A stretch of DNA of 64,000 bases from Planctomycetia bacterium (GCA_016191115.1 JACPPG010000052.1:162810-226809), one strand, 5' to 3'. Positions 50,647 through 60,439 are shown, counted from the first letter of the stretch. The notes: a model not told the origin generated them from the sequence alone. A program made the numbers and translations.

Positions 50647-51144
50647 ATGCTCCGATTCCTCGCGGACGAGAATCTCAGTGAAAACCTCGTCCGTGGCCTA
50701 TCGCGACTGCGCGCGATCGATATCGTTGCTACACGAGATGCAGGCTTGGCGTCGCGGAGTGACTCCGATCTGCTTGACTGGGCGGCCCAGGCAGATCGCG
50801 TGATCATCTCACACGACGTGAACACCCTTCCCGGTTTCGCGTGGCAGCGAGTTTCGCAAGGGAATCCGATGGTTGGGCTCGTGATCGTCCCCGTCTCGGC
50901 GCCGCTCGGCCAATGCATCGATGACTTACTACTGATCGATGCGGTCTGCGACCCTGAGGAGCTGCGCAATCAGGTCTGGTATTGCCACTACGCTGAGTTG
51001 CAAGGCGCCCAGCACCCATCCACCATTGCCTTCACTGCTTACCGCATACTGCCTTCTGCCTACTGCTTTCTCTCGCTCGCCACTTTCCCGTCGATCACCA
51101 CGCCCACGCAGTGGCTGGTGTATTCAAATGGGTCGCCGTCGTAG
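50647..51144 (+). CDS. DUF5615 PIN-like protein (putative toxin), C-terminus runs into repeat DNA
   Basis: MLRFLADENLSENLVRGLSRLRAIDIVATRDAGLASRSDSDLLDWAAQADRVIISHDVNTL. Confidence 0.8.
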   Translation: MLRFLADENLSENLVRGLSRLRAIDIVATRDAGLASRSDSDLLDWAAQADRVIISHDVNTLPGFAWQRVSQGNPMVGLVIVPVSAPLGQCIDDLLLIDAVCDPEELRNQVWYCHYAELQGAQHPSTIAFTAYRILPSAYCFLSLATFPSITTPTQWLVYSNGSPS

Positions 51145-52367
51145 AGGGCGAGGTCGCCGTCTTTGCCGATCTCGATCGAGCCGACGCGGTCGGCGATGCC
51201 GAGGATCTTCGCCGCGTCGATGGTGATGGTGGCCAGGGCCTGCTCGAACGACAGGCCGTTGGCGGCCGCCAGGCCCGCCTCGAAGAGCACGACGCGCGTC
51301 TTGGGCACGTACGCCTCGTAGCCGCTTTGCAGGGCCACGGGGATGCCGGCCGCCACCAGCTTCGCCGCCGTCTCGAAGCTTTGGTTCTCTTTGTCACCGA
51401 CGGCGCGGGCCATCGTCGGGTGTATGATCACCGGCACGCCGGCCGCTTTGATGTCGTCAATCGCCAAATACGCCTCGGCCGCACCGTCCAGCCACAGCTT
51501 GATACCGAACTCCTTCGCCAGCCGCAGCGCGCTCTGGATGTCCTGCACGCGGTCGGCCGTCACCAGTAGCACCAGCTTCCCGTCCAGCACCTGGCCGAGC
51601 GTCTCCATCCGCAGGTCGCGCGGGGGCGGCTCGGCGGGCTTTTTGGCTGTGTCGGCGGTCTCGCCGGGTTTGGCCGCCGGCGCTGCGCCTGCGCCAGCCG
51701 GCTTGTCAGGTTTTTCCGCGGCCTTCCGCTGCTTGGCGGCGTACTCGCGAGCCTTGAGAAGCTCGGATCGCAGCATCGCCATCATCTTGCCGCGCGTGCC
51801 GGGAGACTTCCCCTCGGTCTTGCGAGCGTCGATCGACAGCGTGGCCGCCACGGCCTGCGCGTCCCGCACGACCGCGTCGGCCACCGTATGGCCGACCGTT
51901 TTGACGATCATCGTCTGGCCCGAGATCAACTCGCCGGGGGCGTGGCCGGTGTGAACGGTGGTGACGCCAAAGCCGCGAATCCATTCGACTAACTCGTCCT
52001 GCGCGTTGTAAGCGTCGACGGCCCGCAGCTCGGGCTGGATGGCCGTGGAACGCTCAAGCTGGTCCTGGTCCTGCGGTTGATTGAGGATGCCCGAAAAGCC
52101 GACCGTGGCGTGGGCGTCGATCAGTCCCGGCGTGACCACTGCGGCGGTGAGCGTGCGAGCGCCGTCAGGCACTTTCACCTCAGCGGCGGTGCCGATCGCC
52201 ACGATCTTGCCGTCTTTGACCACCACCACGCCGTCGGTGATCGGCCGGCCGGCCATCGTGTAGACCGTCTTGCCGCGAACGGCCACCTGGGCGTGGGCGG
52301 CGGCCGCGGCGCACAGAACCGCGCAGCAGGTAGCAAGGGCGATCGTCGAATAGCGGTTGCGCATCAT
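51060..52367 (-). CDS. Amidohydrolase family protein, exported
   Basis: GKTVYTMAGRPITDGVVVVKDGKIVAIGTAAEVKVPDGARTLTAAVVTPGLIDAHATVG. Confidence 0.88.
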   Translation of the reverse strand: MMRNRYSTIALATCCAVLCAAAAAHAQVAVRGKTVYTMAGRPITDGVVVVKDGKIVAIGTAAEVKVPDGARTLTAAVVTPGLIDAHATVGFSGILNQPQDQDQLERSTAIQPELRAVDAYNAQDELVEWIRGFGVTTVHTGHAPGELISGQTMIVKTVGHTVADAVVRDAQAVAATLSIDARKTEGKSPGTRGKMMAMLRSELLKAREYAAKQRKAAEKPDKPAGAGAAPAAKPGETADTAKKPAEPPPRDLRMETLGQVLDGKLVLLVTADRVQDIQSALRLAKEFGIKLWLDGAAEAYLAIDDIKAAGVPVIIHPTMARAVGDKENQSFETAAKLVAAGIPVALQSGYEAYVPKTRVVLFEAGLAAANGLSFEQALATITIDAAKILGIADRVGSIEIGKDGDLALYDGDPFEYTSHCVGVVIDGKVASERKQ

Positions 52368-53716
52368 TGTTGTTGGCTCGTCTCGAGTGACTGGTCGAAG
52401 CAGCAGAAGTAGGGGCGCTGGTCGTGGCCGGCGCCATAGCCGCCGACGGCGTACAGCCGGTCTTGCGGGTCGTCGCGGTCGAAGACTTTTTGGCCCTCGA
52501 CCCACGTTTGGAGCACGTGCGAATAGACGCTCAGCGGGTCGGCGTCGTAGATGGCGAAATCGGCGTCCTTGCCCGGCGCCAGCGAGCCGATCCGATCGGC
52601 GAGGTCCAATATCTCGGCGCCGGCCAGCGTCAGGGATTCCAGCGCCGCCTTGCGCGACATGCCCCCGCGGACGCCCAGCGCCGCCATCCGCCGGAAAATC
52701 CGCGAATCGGTGATCCAATCGTCGGTGTGGAAGGCCACGCGGACGCCCGCCTTCTCCAGCACCGCGCCGGTGGAAAGCTGCATGTTCCGCGCTTCCAACT
52801 TGCCGCCGGGCGAGTCGATGAGGATCACCGAGCAGGGGACCTTGGCCTTGGCAATTTCGTCAGCCACCTTCCAGCCCTCGCTGACGTGGTGCAAGACGAC
52901 ACGGAAGCCGAACTCCTGCGACAGGCGGATGACGGTCATGATGTCGTCGTGCCGGTGGGTGTGATGATGGACGACGCGGCGCCCTTGCATCGCTTCGACC
53001 AGGGCTTCGAGGTTCAGGTCGCGGGGCGGCAGCTTGTCGAGGTCCCCTTTCGCCTGGTCGACCTTGTAGGCGTACTCGCGGGCTTTGATGTACTGCTCGC
53101 GGACGAGGAAGGCGCTTTTGCCGCGCGTGCCGGGAAAGGGGGCAGCGCGCATCGAGTTGGTGCCGTTGGCCATCTTCAAGCCGCCGGTGGGCTTGCCGGC
53201 CGCGTCGAGGATGAACAGATCGTCGATCTTGCGCGGCTTGCCGCCCGCGTAGCGAAGCTTGACGTAGATCGTCTGCCCGCTGATTAAATGGCCGGAGCCG
53301 GGCATGACGTTGAGCGTCGTGAGCCCGCCGGCCAAGGCGCGCTTGAAACCCGGATCGTGCACGTTGAGCGAATCGAGGATGCGGACGCCAGGCTGGATCG
53401 GCCCGGCGGCGTCCGCCCCGCCGATGCCGCCAATGTGGCTGTGCGTGCAGATCAGACCGGGCATGATGACGCGGCCGGCGCAGTCGATGCGCGTGGCGCC
53501 GTCGGGAATCTTAACGGAGTCGGCCGGGCCCACGGCGACGATCTTGCCGTCGGCGACGACCAGGGTGCCCTCGGCGATTTCATCGCCGGCGATGGGAATG
53601 ATCTTGGCGCCGACGAAGGCCTTGGGCGGTTCGGCGGTGGCGGGCTTCGCAGCATAGAGGACGACCGCGGCAAGGAAGGCCGGCGTCAAAGGGAGGCGAT
53701 GCGCACAGCGTGTCAT
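52364..53716 (-). CDS. Amidohydrolase family protein, exported
   Basis: GTLVVADGKIVAVGPADSVKIPDGATRIDCAGRVIMPGLICTHSHIGG; overlaps next gene by 4 nt. Confidence 0.88.
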   Translation of the reverse strand: MTRCAHRLPLTPAFLAAVVLYAAKPATAEPPKAFVGAKIIPIAGDEIAEGTLVVADGKIVAVGPADSVKIPDGATRIDCAGRVIMPGLICTHSHIGGIGGADAAGPIQPGVRILDSLNVHDPGFKRALAGGLTTLNVMPGSGHLISGQTIYVKLRYAGGKPRKIDDLFILDAAGKPTGGLKMANGTNSMRAAPFPGTRGKSAFLVREQYIKAREYAYKVDQAKGDLDKLPPRDLNLEALVEAMQGRRVVHHHTHRHDDIMTVIRLSQEFGFRVVLHHVSEGWKVADEIAKAKVPCSVILIDSPGGKLEARNMQLSTGAVLEKAGVRVAFHTDDWITDSRIFRRMAALGVRGGMSRKAALESLTLAGAEILDLADRIGSLAPGKDADFAIYDADPLSVYSHVLQTWVEGQKVFDRDDPQDRLYAVGGYGAGHDQRPYFCCFDQSLETSQQQ

Positions 53717-53889
53717 GGTGTTTCTCTTGGATGCGGCTGATGGGCATACTTGCATGCCGACGGCTTTGTCAATGCCCGGCACGTCTCCACGATAGCCAGC
53801 GAGCGGCCGGGGTGCAAAAGAAGCTCTGCAAGAGCTGCAAGAGTCGCCTGAAGAAGGGGGAACGCTAGAGGCGGGCCTGAAACGACGCG

Positions 53890-54144
53890 TCACTCACCGC
53901 CAAAGCCAAGTTGCCGCTTGACCTCATCGAGCGGAATCGTCTCGGACTGCCGTGCTCGCTCGTCGAGCAACGCCATCAATCTAGCGTTTTGCCGCGTGCG
54001 CGCGACCTCCGCGTCGAATTCGTCGACGATCGTCACGAGATATTCAGTGCCGTCGGCCGTCCGCACGAGGACGTCTTCCTCGCGCGCCTGGTCGAGCAGG
54101 GAGATTATCTCGGCGGCTTGCGCCGGTATTGTTACGGTCTTCAT
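53890..54144 (-). CDS. putative antitoxin (84 aa)
   Basis: Small ORF directly overlapping (4 nt) a RelE-like gene. Confidence 0.7.
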   Translation of the reverse strand: MKTVTIPAQAAEIISLLDQAREEDVLVRTADGTEYLVTIVDEFDAEVARTRQNARLMALLDERARQSETIPLDEVKRQLGFGGE

Positions 54145-54431
54145 AGCTCGAATTCCTTGCCACGGATAAACAGGCGGTTCCCTTGTTTGTGCCCGATCGC
54201 GTCAATCCTCACCATGGCGTTTTCGACGTCAACGTAGAACACACGGAATTCACCAACTCGCAGTTCCCATTCCGACAGGCGATTCGGCCGTAGCCGCTTC
54301 CGATTACGCGAAGGCTCCGCCGCATGTTCCGCGTGGTTTGTCTCGATGGCGTCGACGATTCGCTCCTGGTCATACTTGCGAAACGATTGGATATCTTCGA
54401 CTGCGTCTGCGGTGAAATTAACGTGAAGCAT
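54141..54431 (-). CDS. RelE/ParE-type toxin
   Basis: NFTADAVEDIQSFRKYDQERIVDAIETN...RLRPNRLSEWELRVGEFRVFYVDVENAMVRIDAIGHKQGNRLFIRG. Confidence 0.8.
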   Translation of the reverse strand: MLHVNFTADAVEDIQSFRKYDQERIVDAIETNHAEHAAEPSRNRKRLRPNRLSEWELRVGEFRVFYVDVENAMVRIDAIGHKQGNRLFIRGKEFEL

Positions 54432-54551
54432 GACCCCTGCACCGTCTAATCCATTATGGCTGCCGCAAGCCGACGGAAAAACTGACGTCGCGGCTAGCGT
54501 TCCGAAAAAGTCTAAATTTAGGTTGCCCGGTCGACCCTTCCGGCGCTGACC

Positions 54552-55148
54552 CTACGTGTCGTCCTCGCCAATTGAGTCGAGGTATTCCTTTGGGAAAATG
54601 CCATCTGCGGCGTCGGCTGGCTTCTCGGCCGGTTCATCGGTGAAGCGGCTCAGCCAATACTCGACCTCGCCGGCCGTCGGCGCCGCATAGGGTTTTTGCA
54701 CTGCCGCCGGGCGCCGCCGGGCTTTTCGCTGCTCGATCATTTGCGCGTACCAGCGGTCGCTGTCGATCGCCTGCGCCTTGCGTCGCCGGGCCGCGCGGTG
54801 CAGCCGGTGGTCGCTCGACACCACGGTGAGCCGCCGCGGCGCGCTATCGCGCTGGATCAACTCCTCGATCAGCTCATCGGCGCTTTCATAACCCGAGGCA
54901 AAGCGCACCGACAGGCCGCGATGCGACAGCTCGCGCGGCAAGCCGGGGGGCGCGCTGCGGGCGTCGAAGACGACGGTCGTGCCGGGAAGCTCGGCCGGCT
55001 CGACCGATTCGGCCACAAAGTTCAACACGGCCAGCCGCGAGCGCGCAAGCGAACCTGGGCCCACGCCGCGGCCGATGATCCCGGCCGCGTGCATCAGATT
55101 GTAGCCGTCGATGACGAGCGACATGCGGCCTCGGAGGGGGCTTGGCAT
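54552..55148 (-). CDS. NYN domain protein (YacP-like ribonuclease)
   Basis: MSLVIDGYNLMHAAG; TTVVFDARSAPPG; SADELIEELIQRDSAPRRLTVVSSDHRLHRAARRR. Confidence 0.88.
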   Translation of the reverse strand: MPSPLRGRMSLVIDGYNLMHAAGIIGRGVGPGSLARSRLAVLNFVAESVEPAELPGTTVVFDARSAPPGLPRELSHRGLSVRFASGYESADELIEELIQRDSAPRRLTVVSSDHRLHRAARRRKAQAIDSDRWYAQMIEQRKARRRPAAVQKPYAAPTAGEVEYWLSRFTDEPAEKPADAADGIFPKEYLDSIGEDDT

Positions 55149-55221
55149 CCGTGCGCATTCTTCACCGGCGCGGTGCATTATAGGCGTTTGTTCCCTTTCG
55201 CGTCCCACGCCGTGGCGAGCG

Positions 55222-55378
55222 CAGGGTCATTCTGTTTTTCAAAATGGCGAGGCGGGAAAATGGGACTGGCTCCGAGCATAAACGGCGCAAGTCCTTTCAG
55301 ACCAACGTTGCGTCTCGGTGCCTGTCCCACTTTCCCGCCGGTGCGCCGCCGGCAAGCTTAAATCTGTGAACGGCCCTG
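55222..55378 (-). mobile_element. Element A copy 7 with perfect 10-bp TSD
   Basis: CAGGGTC...GGCCCTG flanked by GTGGCGAGCG at 55212-55221 and 55379-55388. Confidence 0.93.
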
Positions 55379-55443
55379 GTGGCGAGCGCCCCAAAGCCGC
55401 TCTTTGCCGCGCGGCCCCTGCGGACTAGAATCCCCATGAACGC

Positions 55444-58400
55444 ATGAGCGAATTGGGGACAGCGAACGCCGCACCCGACAGGCTCCGCGAGTTGGTCGGG
55501 CGAGTCGACGCGGCGCCTGGCTTCGCCGAGGTGGTTGCCAGCCTGAGTGCCGGGCATGGGGCCACGCTGGACGGAGTCTGGGGGTCGAGCTGCGCGCTGG
55601 TGGCGGCCGCGCTCGCCGGCCATGCCCCCGCGACCTTGGTCGTCGTCTGTGCCCATCCAGGCGACGTCGACGATTTTGTCGACGACCTGGCGCTCTTCAC
55701 GCCGGTCGAGTCGGCCCGCTTCCCCGCCTGGGAAGCGTCGATCGCCGAACAGTTGATCCACGACGAGGTGTTCGGCGATCGGGTCCGGCTGCTCAAGCAA
55801 CTGGCGGCGGGCTCGGGCGTCGCCGGCGCGGAGCCCGCGCCGCGGCTGATCGTCACCAGCATCCAAAGCCTGTTGCAGCCGGTGCCGGCCCGCCAGCGGC
55901 TGGCGCGGCAGACGCGCACGCTAGCGATCGGCGACACCGTCGAGATTGAGGGGCTGGCCCGATGGCTCGCGGAGCAGGGCTTTCACGGCACGACGGCCGT
56001 GGAGCTGCCCGGCGAGTTCTCGTTGCGAGGCGGCATCCTCGACGTCTTTGCCCCCGACTGGTACGAGCCGGTGCGGATCGAGTTTTTCGGCGATGACGTG
56101 GAGTCGATCCGTCGCTTCGAGGTCGCCAGCCAGCGGAGCCTGGCGTCGCTCGACGCGGTCGATATCACGATCCTCGAACCCAGCGCGACCGACGGCGAGC
56201 ACTTTGCCAATTACCTGCCGCCGGCAAGCTGGTTCCTGCTCTTGGAGCCGGCTGAGATCGAGCAGGAGGGGCGGCACTACCTGACCCGGCTGGAACGCCC
56301 ACAGGACGTGCATTCGGTCACGGACGTGATGCGCGAGGTGTACCGGTTCCCGTCGGTGACGGCGGCCAGCATCGCGGCGGCCTCTCTCGAGACAACGTGC
56401 CAGTTGAAGATCGAGTCGGTCGAGCGGTTCAGTGGCGACATCGGCCGCGTGCGGCAGGAGCTGGACGCGGCCGGCGCTGGCCAGGAAGTGTTCGTCGTCT
56501 GCCAGACCGAGGCCGAGGCCAAAAGGCTCGAGGAAGTCTTTGCCGGGACGCGGCTGGCGGCCGATGGGCGGCTGCACTTCCCGCTGGGTCGGTTGCGCGA
56601 GGGCTTTCGCCTGGTGGCCGAGTTGGTGGCCCTGGTGAGCGGCAGCGAGCTGTTTCACCGCGCGGACCTGACCCGCCCCAGCCGGCGCCGTCTGGGACGC
56701 GTGATCGACAGCTTTTTGGAACTGCGCGAAGGGGACTACGTCGTGCACCTGTCGCACGGCATCGGCCGCTATCTGGGACTGAAGCTGCTGGAAAAGGAGA
56801 GCCAGGCGGAAGAGCACCTGGAGATCGAGTTTCACGGTGGCACCAAGGTGTACGTGCCGGCGTCGAAGATCGACCTGGTGCAGAAGTACGTCGGCGGCGC
56901 GAAGAGCCGGCCGGCGTTGGCGCACGTCGGCGGCCGGATGTGGCCGCGGCAAAAAGAGGCCGCCGAGCGCGCCGTCATCGACCTGGCCAGCGACATGCTC
57001 GACTTGCAGGCAGCCCGGGCGTCTCAGCCGGGCATCACATTCCCGGACGACTCCGAGTGGCAACAGGAATTCGACGCCTCGTTCCCCTATACCGAGACGC
57101 CCGACCAACTGGTGGGGATCGCGGCCATCAAAGGCGACATGCGGCAGCACCGGCCCATGGACCGGTTGGTGTGCGGCGACGTGGGCTACGGCAAGACCGA
57201 GCTGGCGATGCGGGCCGCGTTCAAGGCCGTGGACAGCGGCTTTCAGGTCGCGGTGCTCGTCCCCACCACCATCCTCGCGGAGCAACACGGGCGGACGTTT
57301 CGCGCGCGAATGGCGGAGTTCCCCTTCGAGATCGCGGTGCTGAGCCGCTTTTGCTCGCCGAAGGAAGAAAAGCGGATCGTGGCCGGGCTGGCCGACGGAT
57401 CGATCGACATCGTGATCGGCACGCATCGACTGGCGCAGGAGGACATCGGCTTCCACAACCTGGGCCTGGTGGTGATCGACGAAGAGCAGCGGTTCGGCGT
57501 GGACGTGAAGGAGCGGCTGAAAGCGTTTCGCACCACGGTCGACGTCCTGACGATGACCGCCACGCCAATCCCGCGGACGCTGCACATGTCGCTCTTGGGC
57601 CTGCGCGATATTTCGAACCTGGAAACGCCGCCGGCCGACCGCCTGGCGATCGAGACCCGCGTCGCCCGCGCCGACCCGGACTTGATCCGCCACGCGGTGC
57701 TGCGCGAGCTGAATCGGGGCGGGCAGATTTTCTTCGTGCACAATCGCATCCATGACATCCAGAACCTGGCCTGGCAACTGGGGAGCATCGTGCCCGAGGC
57801 CAGCGTGCGCATCGGCCACGGTCAGATGGCGGAAGGGGAGCTCGAGCGAGTGATGCTCGACTTCGTGGACCACAAGTTCGATGTCTTGTTGGCAACCACG
57901 ATCGTCGAGAGTGGACTCGACATCCCCAACGCCAACACGATGTTCATCGACGACGCGGATCGTTATGGCCTGGCCGACCTGCACCAGCTTCGCGGCCGCG
58001 TCGGCCGGTACAAGCATCGCGCGTATTGCTATTTGCTCCTTGACCCGAACCGGGCCTTGTCCCCCAACGCGGCGAAGAGGCTGCATGCCATCGAGGAGTT
58101 CTCCGACATGGGGGCCGGTTTCGCCATCGCCATGCGCGACCTGGAGATTCGCGGCGCCGGCAACATCCTGGGGACCGAGCAAAGCGGCCACATCTCGGCC
58201 GTTGGCTATGAGCTGTACTGCGAGCTGTTGGAGCAGGCCGTGCGGAAGCTCAAGAAGCTGCCCGGCCGAAAGATCATCGACATCAACATCGATCTGCCTG
58301 GCGAGGCGTACATCCCCCGCCGCTACGTGCCCGACATGCGGCTGAAGATCGACCTGTATCGGCGTCTGGGCCGCGTGGCGACCGAGGAAGAGCTTGCCGA

Positions 58401-58698
58401 TCTGTCGGCGGAGCTGGTCGATCGGTTTGGCGCCCACCCCGATCCGTTGTCGCGGCTGCTGTCGCTGGTCGAAGTGCGCATCCTGGCGCAGCGGTGGCTG
58501 ATCGAGTCGATCCACATGGAAGAAGGGTTCATCGTGCTCGCGTACCGCGACCGCTCGCTCGTCGAGCAGCTTGCGAAGGCTGGCAAGGGGCGCTTGAGGG
58601 TGGTCGACGCCAGCAGCGCGTATCTGCCGATACGGAAGGACCTTACGAACCCGGACTCGATCCACGCGGTGATAAAAGCGCTGTTGCGGGCCGGCTAG
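55444..58698 (+). CDS. mfd: Transcription-repair coupling factor
   Basis: DRLVCGDVGYGKTELAMRAAFKAV; FVHNRIHDIQNLAWQL; GAGNILGTEQSGHISAVGYELYCELLEQAVRKLK. Confidence 0.97.
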   Translation: MSELGTANAAPDRLRELVGRVDAAPGFAEVVASLSAGHGATLDGVWGSSCALVAAALAGHAPATLVVVCAHPGDVDDFVDDLALFTPVESARFPAWEASIAEQLIHDEVFGDRVRLLKQLAAGSGVAGAEPAPRLIVTSIQSLLQPVPARQRLARQTRTLAIGDTVEIEGLARWLAEQGFHGTTAVELPGEFSLRGGILDVFAPDWYEPVRIEFFGDDVESIRRFEVASQRSLASLDAVDITILEPSATDGEHFANYLPPASWFLLLEPAEIEQEGRHYLTRLERPQDVHSVTDVMREVYRFPSVTAASIAAASLETTCQLKIESVERFSGDIGRVRQELDAAGAGQEVFVVCQTEAEAKRLEEVFAGTRLAADGRLHFPLGRLREGFRLVAELVALVSGSELFHRADLTRPSRRRLGRVIDSFLELREGDYVVHLSHGIGRYLGLKLLEKESQAEEHLEIEFHGGTKVYVPASKIDLVQKYVGGAKSRPALAHVGGRMWPRQKEAAERAVIDLASDMLDLQAARASQPGITFPDDSEWQQEFDASFPYTETPDQLVGIAAIKGDMRQHRPMDRLVCGDVGYGKTELAMRAAFKAVDSGFQVAVLVPTTILAEQHGRTFRARMAEFPFEIAVLSRFCSPKEEKRIVAGLADGSIDIVIGTHRLAQEDIGFHNLGLVVIDEEQRFGVDVKERLKAFRTTVDVLTMTATPIPRTLHMSLLGLRDISNLETPPADRLAIETRVARADPDLIRHAVLRELNRGGQIFFVHNRIHDIQNLAWQLGSIVPEASVRIGHGQMAEGELERVMLDFVDHKFDVLLATTIVESGLDIPNANTMFIDDADRYGLADLHQLRGRVGRYKHRAYCYLLLDPNRALSPNAAKRLHAIEEFSDMGAGFAIAMRDLEIRGAGNILGTEQSGHISAVGYELYCELLEQAVRKLKKLPGRKIIDINIDLPGEAYIPRRYVPDMRLKIDLYRRLGRVATEEELADLSAELVDRFGAHPDPLSRLLSLVEVRILAQRWLIESIHMEEGFIVLAYRDRSLVEQLAKAGKGRLRVVDASSAYLPIRKDLTNPDSIHAVIKALLRAG

Positions 58699-58792
58699 CG
58701 GTTCCTCTATACTCCCCGACCGCGCCATTTTTCCGATGGTCGCGGTCCACGTCGCGTTCGGCCTTCGCCGAAATCTCATTTAGCCATGGCCG

Positions 58793-60364
58793 GTGCCACT
58801 GCTGGTTTTACGCAGCAGTGGCCCGGCGACATTCGCGCACTGCCGGACAAAACGGCAGTGGGCACAAAGCAGTTACGCAATCGAGATCCGCTTGCCACAT
58901 TCCGCGTCACACTCGGTCTGGCGGTCGACCTTCGCGGTGCGCGGGCTGCACCTCGCGGTCGTGGCCGGCACCCTTGTGCCGCTGCCGGCCCGAGCGCAAG
59001 CGCCCCTCGCTGGCCCGATCCCGCCGGGACAAGCGCAGATGCTCGACCCGAACTACGTGATTCCCGGGCCGCCGGCGGCGCCGCGCGCGACGACGCGCCC
59101 CGATGGTTGGCCTGGCGCCCCGCCCCCCGCCGAGCCCCCCCGTCCGCAATACCCCGTGCGCCCCACGGGCGCCATTACGCCGGTCGTGAATCCCACCGGC
59201 GCCTATGTGCAGATGCCGTTTGGCCCGTCCGGGCACACACGGCCGACTCCGCCTGGGCCCCGGGATGGCTGGGACGAGCACGGCAAAGTGGCCGCGGACA
59301 ATCCCTATGACCTGGGGGGCGCGAAAATCATTGCCCGCGTCGGGCCCGAGGTGATCCTGGCGAGCGAGGTGAGCGGGTACGTCAACGACGTGATGGCGCA
59401 AAACGCCGCCAAGATTCCCGCGGAGCAATGGGCCGCCACGCGCGACAAGTTGATCCACGACCGGCTCAATCACCTGGTCGAGATTAAGCTGGCCTTGATC
59501 GATGCGCAACGCAAGATTCCCGAAGGGAACTTGCCCAAGATCATGGAGTCGATGGGTAACGATTTCGAGGAAAAAGAGTTGAAGAAAAAGTTGCGACAGA
59601 TGAACCTCGGCTCGCGCGCCGAGCTGGACGCGATCCTGCTCGAGCGGGGCACGTCGCTGGAGCGCGAGAAGCAAACCTATATCGAGCAGCAGTTGGCCTT
59701 CGGCTGGGTGATGCAGCAGGTCAAAATCAAAAAAGAGATATCGCACGTCGACATGCTGGCCTACTACGATCAGCACCTCGCGGAGTTTGAATTTCCGGCC
59801 AAAGCGCGGTGGGAGCAATTGCTCGTGCGGGTGTCCAGCTTCCCGAACCGCGCCGCCGCGCGACGCGCTTTGGAGGACATGGGCAACGACGTCTGGCGCG
59901 GCGCGAACTTAGCCGACGTGGCGCGAGCCAAATCGCAAGGCTCCACCGCCCCGGCCGGCGGCCAATTCGACTGGACCTGTCAGGGCAGCATGGCCAGCGC
60001 GATCGTGGACCGGGCCATCTTCACGCTGCCGCCAGGGCGCTTGAGCCCCATCCTCGAAGACGAGCGCAGCCTGTCGATCGTCCGCGTACACGAGCGAACG
60101 GCGGCCGGCCGCGCCACGTTCGCCGACGTGCAGGAGCAGATCAAGGAAAAGCTCGAACAACGCCAGCAGGAAAAAATGAAGGAGAAGGTGCACGAATACG
60201 TCGCCAAGCTGCGCGAAGAAACGCCCATCTGGACCGCGTACGACGACGCCGGGCCGACGGCCGACGTCGCGGCCGGTCCGTCGGGCGGCGCCGCGAGCAC
60301 GTCTCTGCGTCCCACCCGACCCGCGCCCGGACCGCCATCCGCCGGTGCCTCCTATCGGCGATAG
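58793..60364 (+). CDS. Exported peptidyl-prolyl isomerase (SurA/parvulin-like)
   Basis: KIIARVGPEVILASEVSGYVND; SMASAIVDRAIFTLPPGRLSPILEDERSLSIVRVHERTAAG; start uncertain because repeat DNA occupies the 5' end. Confidence 0.75.
   Translation: MPLLVLRSSGPATFAHCRTKRQWAQSSYAIEIRLPHSASHSVWRSTFAVRGLHLAVVAGTLVPLPARAQAPLAGPIPPGQAQMLDPNYVIPGPPAAPRATTRPDGWPGAPPPAEPPRPQYPVRPTGAITPVVNPTGAYVQMPFGPSGHTRPTPPGPRDGWDEHGKVAADNPYDLGGAKIIARVGPEVILASEVSGYVNDVMAQNAAKIPAEQWAATRDKLIHDRLNHLVEIKLALIDAQRKIPEGNLPKIMESMGNDFEEKELKKKLRQMNLGSRAELDAILLERGTSLEREKQTYIEQQLAFGWVMQQVKIKKEISHVDMLAYYDQHLAEFEFPAKARWEQLLVRVSSFPNRAAARRALEDMGNDVWRGANLADVARAKSQGSTAPAGGQFDWTCQGSMASAIVDRAIFTLPPGRLSPILEDERSLSIVRVHERTAAGRATFADVQEQIKEKLEQRQQEKMKEKVHEYVAKLREETPIWTAYDDAGPTADVAAGPSGGAASTSLRPTRPAPGPPSAGASYRR
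58796..58860. repeat. Two consecutive short hairpins
   Basis: CCACTGCTG-gttttacg-CAGCAGTGG (58796-58821) and CACTGCCG-gacaaaa-CGGCAGTG (58838-58860). Confidence 0.75.
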
Positions 60365-60439
60365 CCGAGTCGCACGCCCACGGGGTTCTTGCGGACTGTC
60401 ATTCGCCACGGTACGACATGAGATTGTCGTGTCGAAGAG

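Noticed and set aside
51060-53716. Tandem amidohydrolases as a novel pathway
   Set aside because: Paralogous exported amidohydrolase pairs with overlapping ends look like simple duplication; nothing further supported by sequence.
55921-58779. 952-aa antisense ORF across mfd
   Set aside because: Antisense of a clear mfd gene; a typical high-GC shadow frame.
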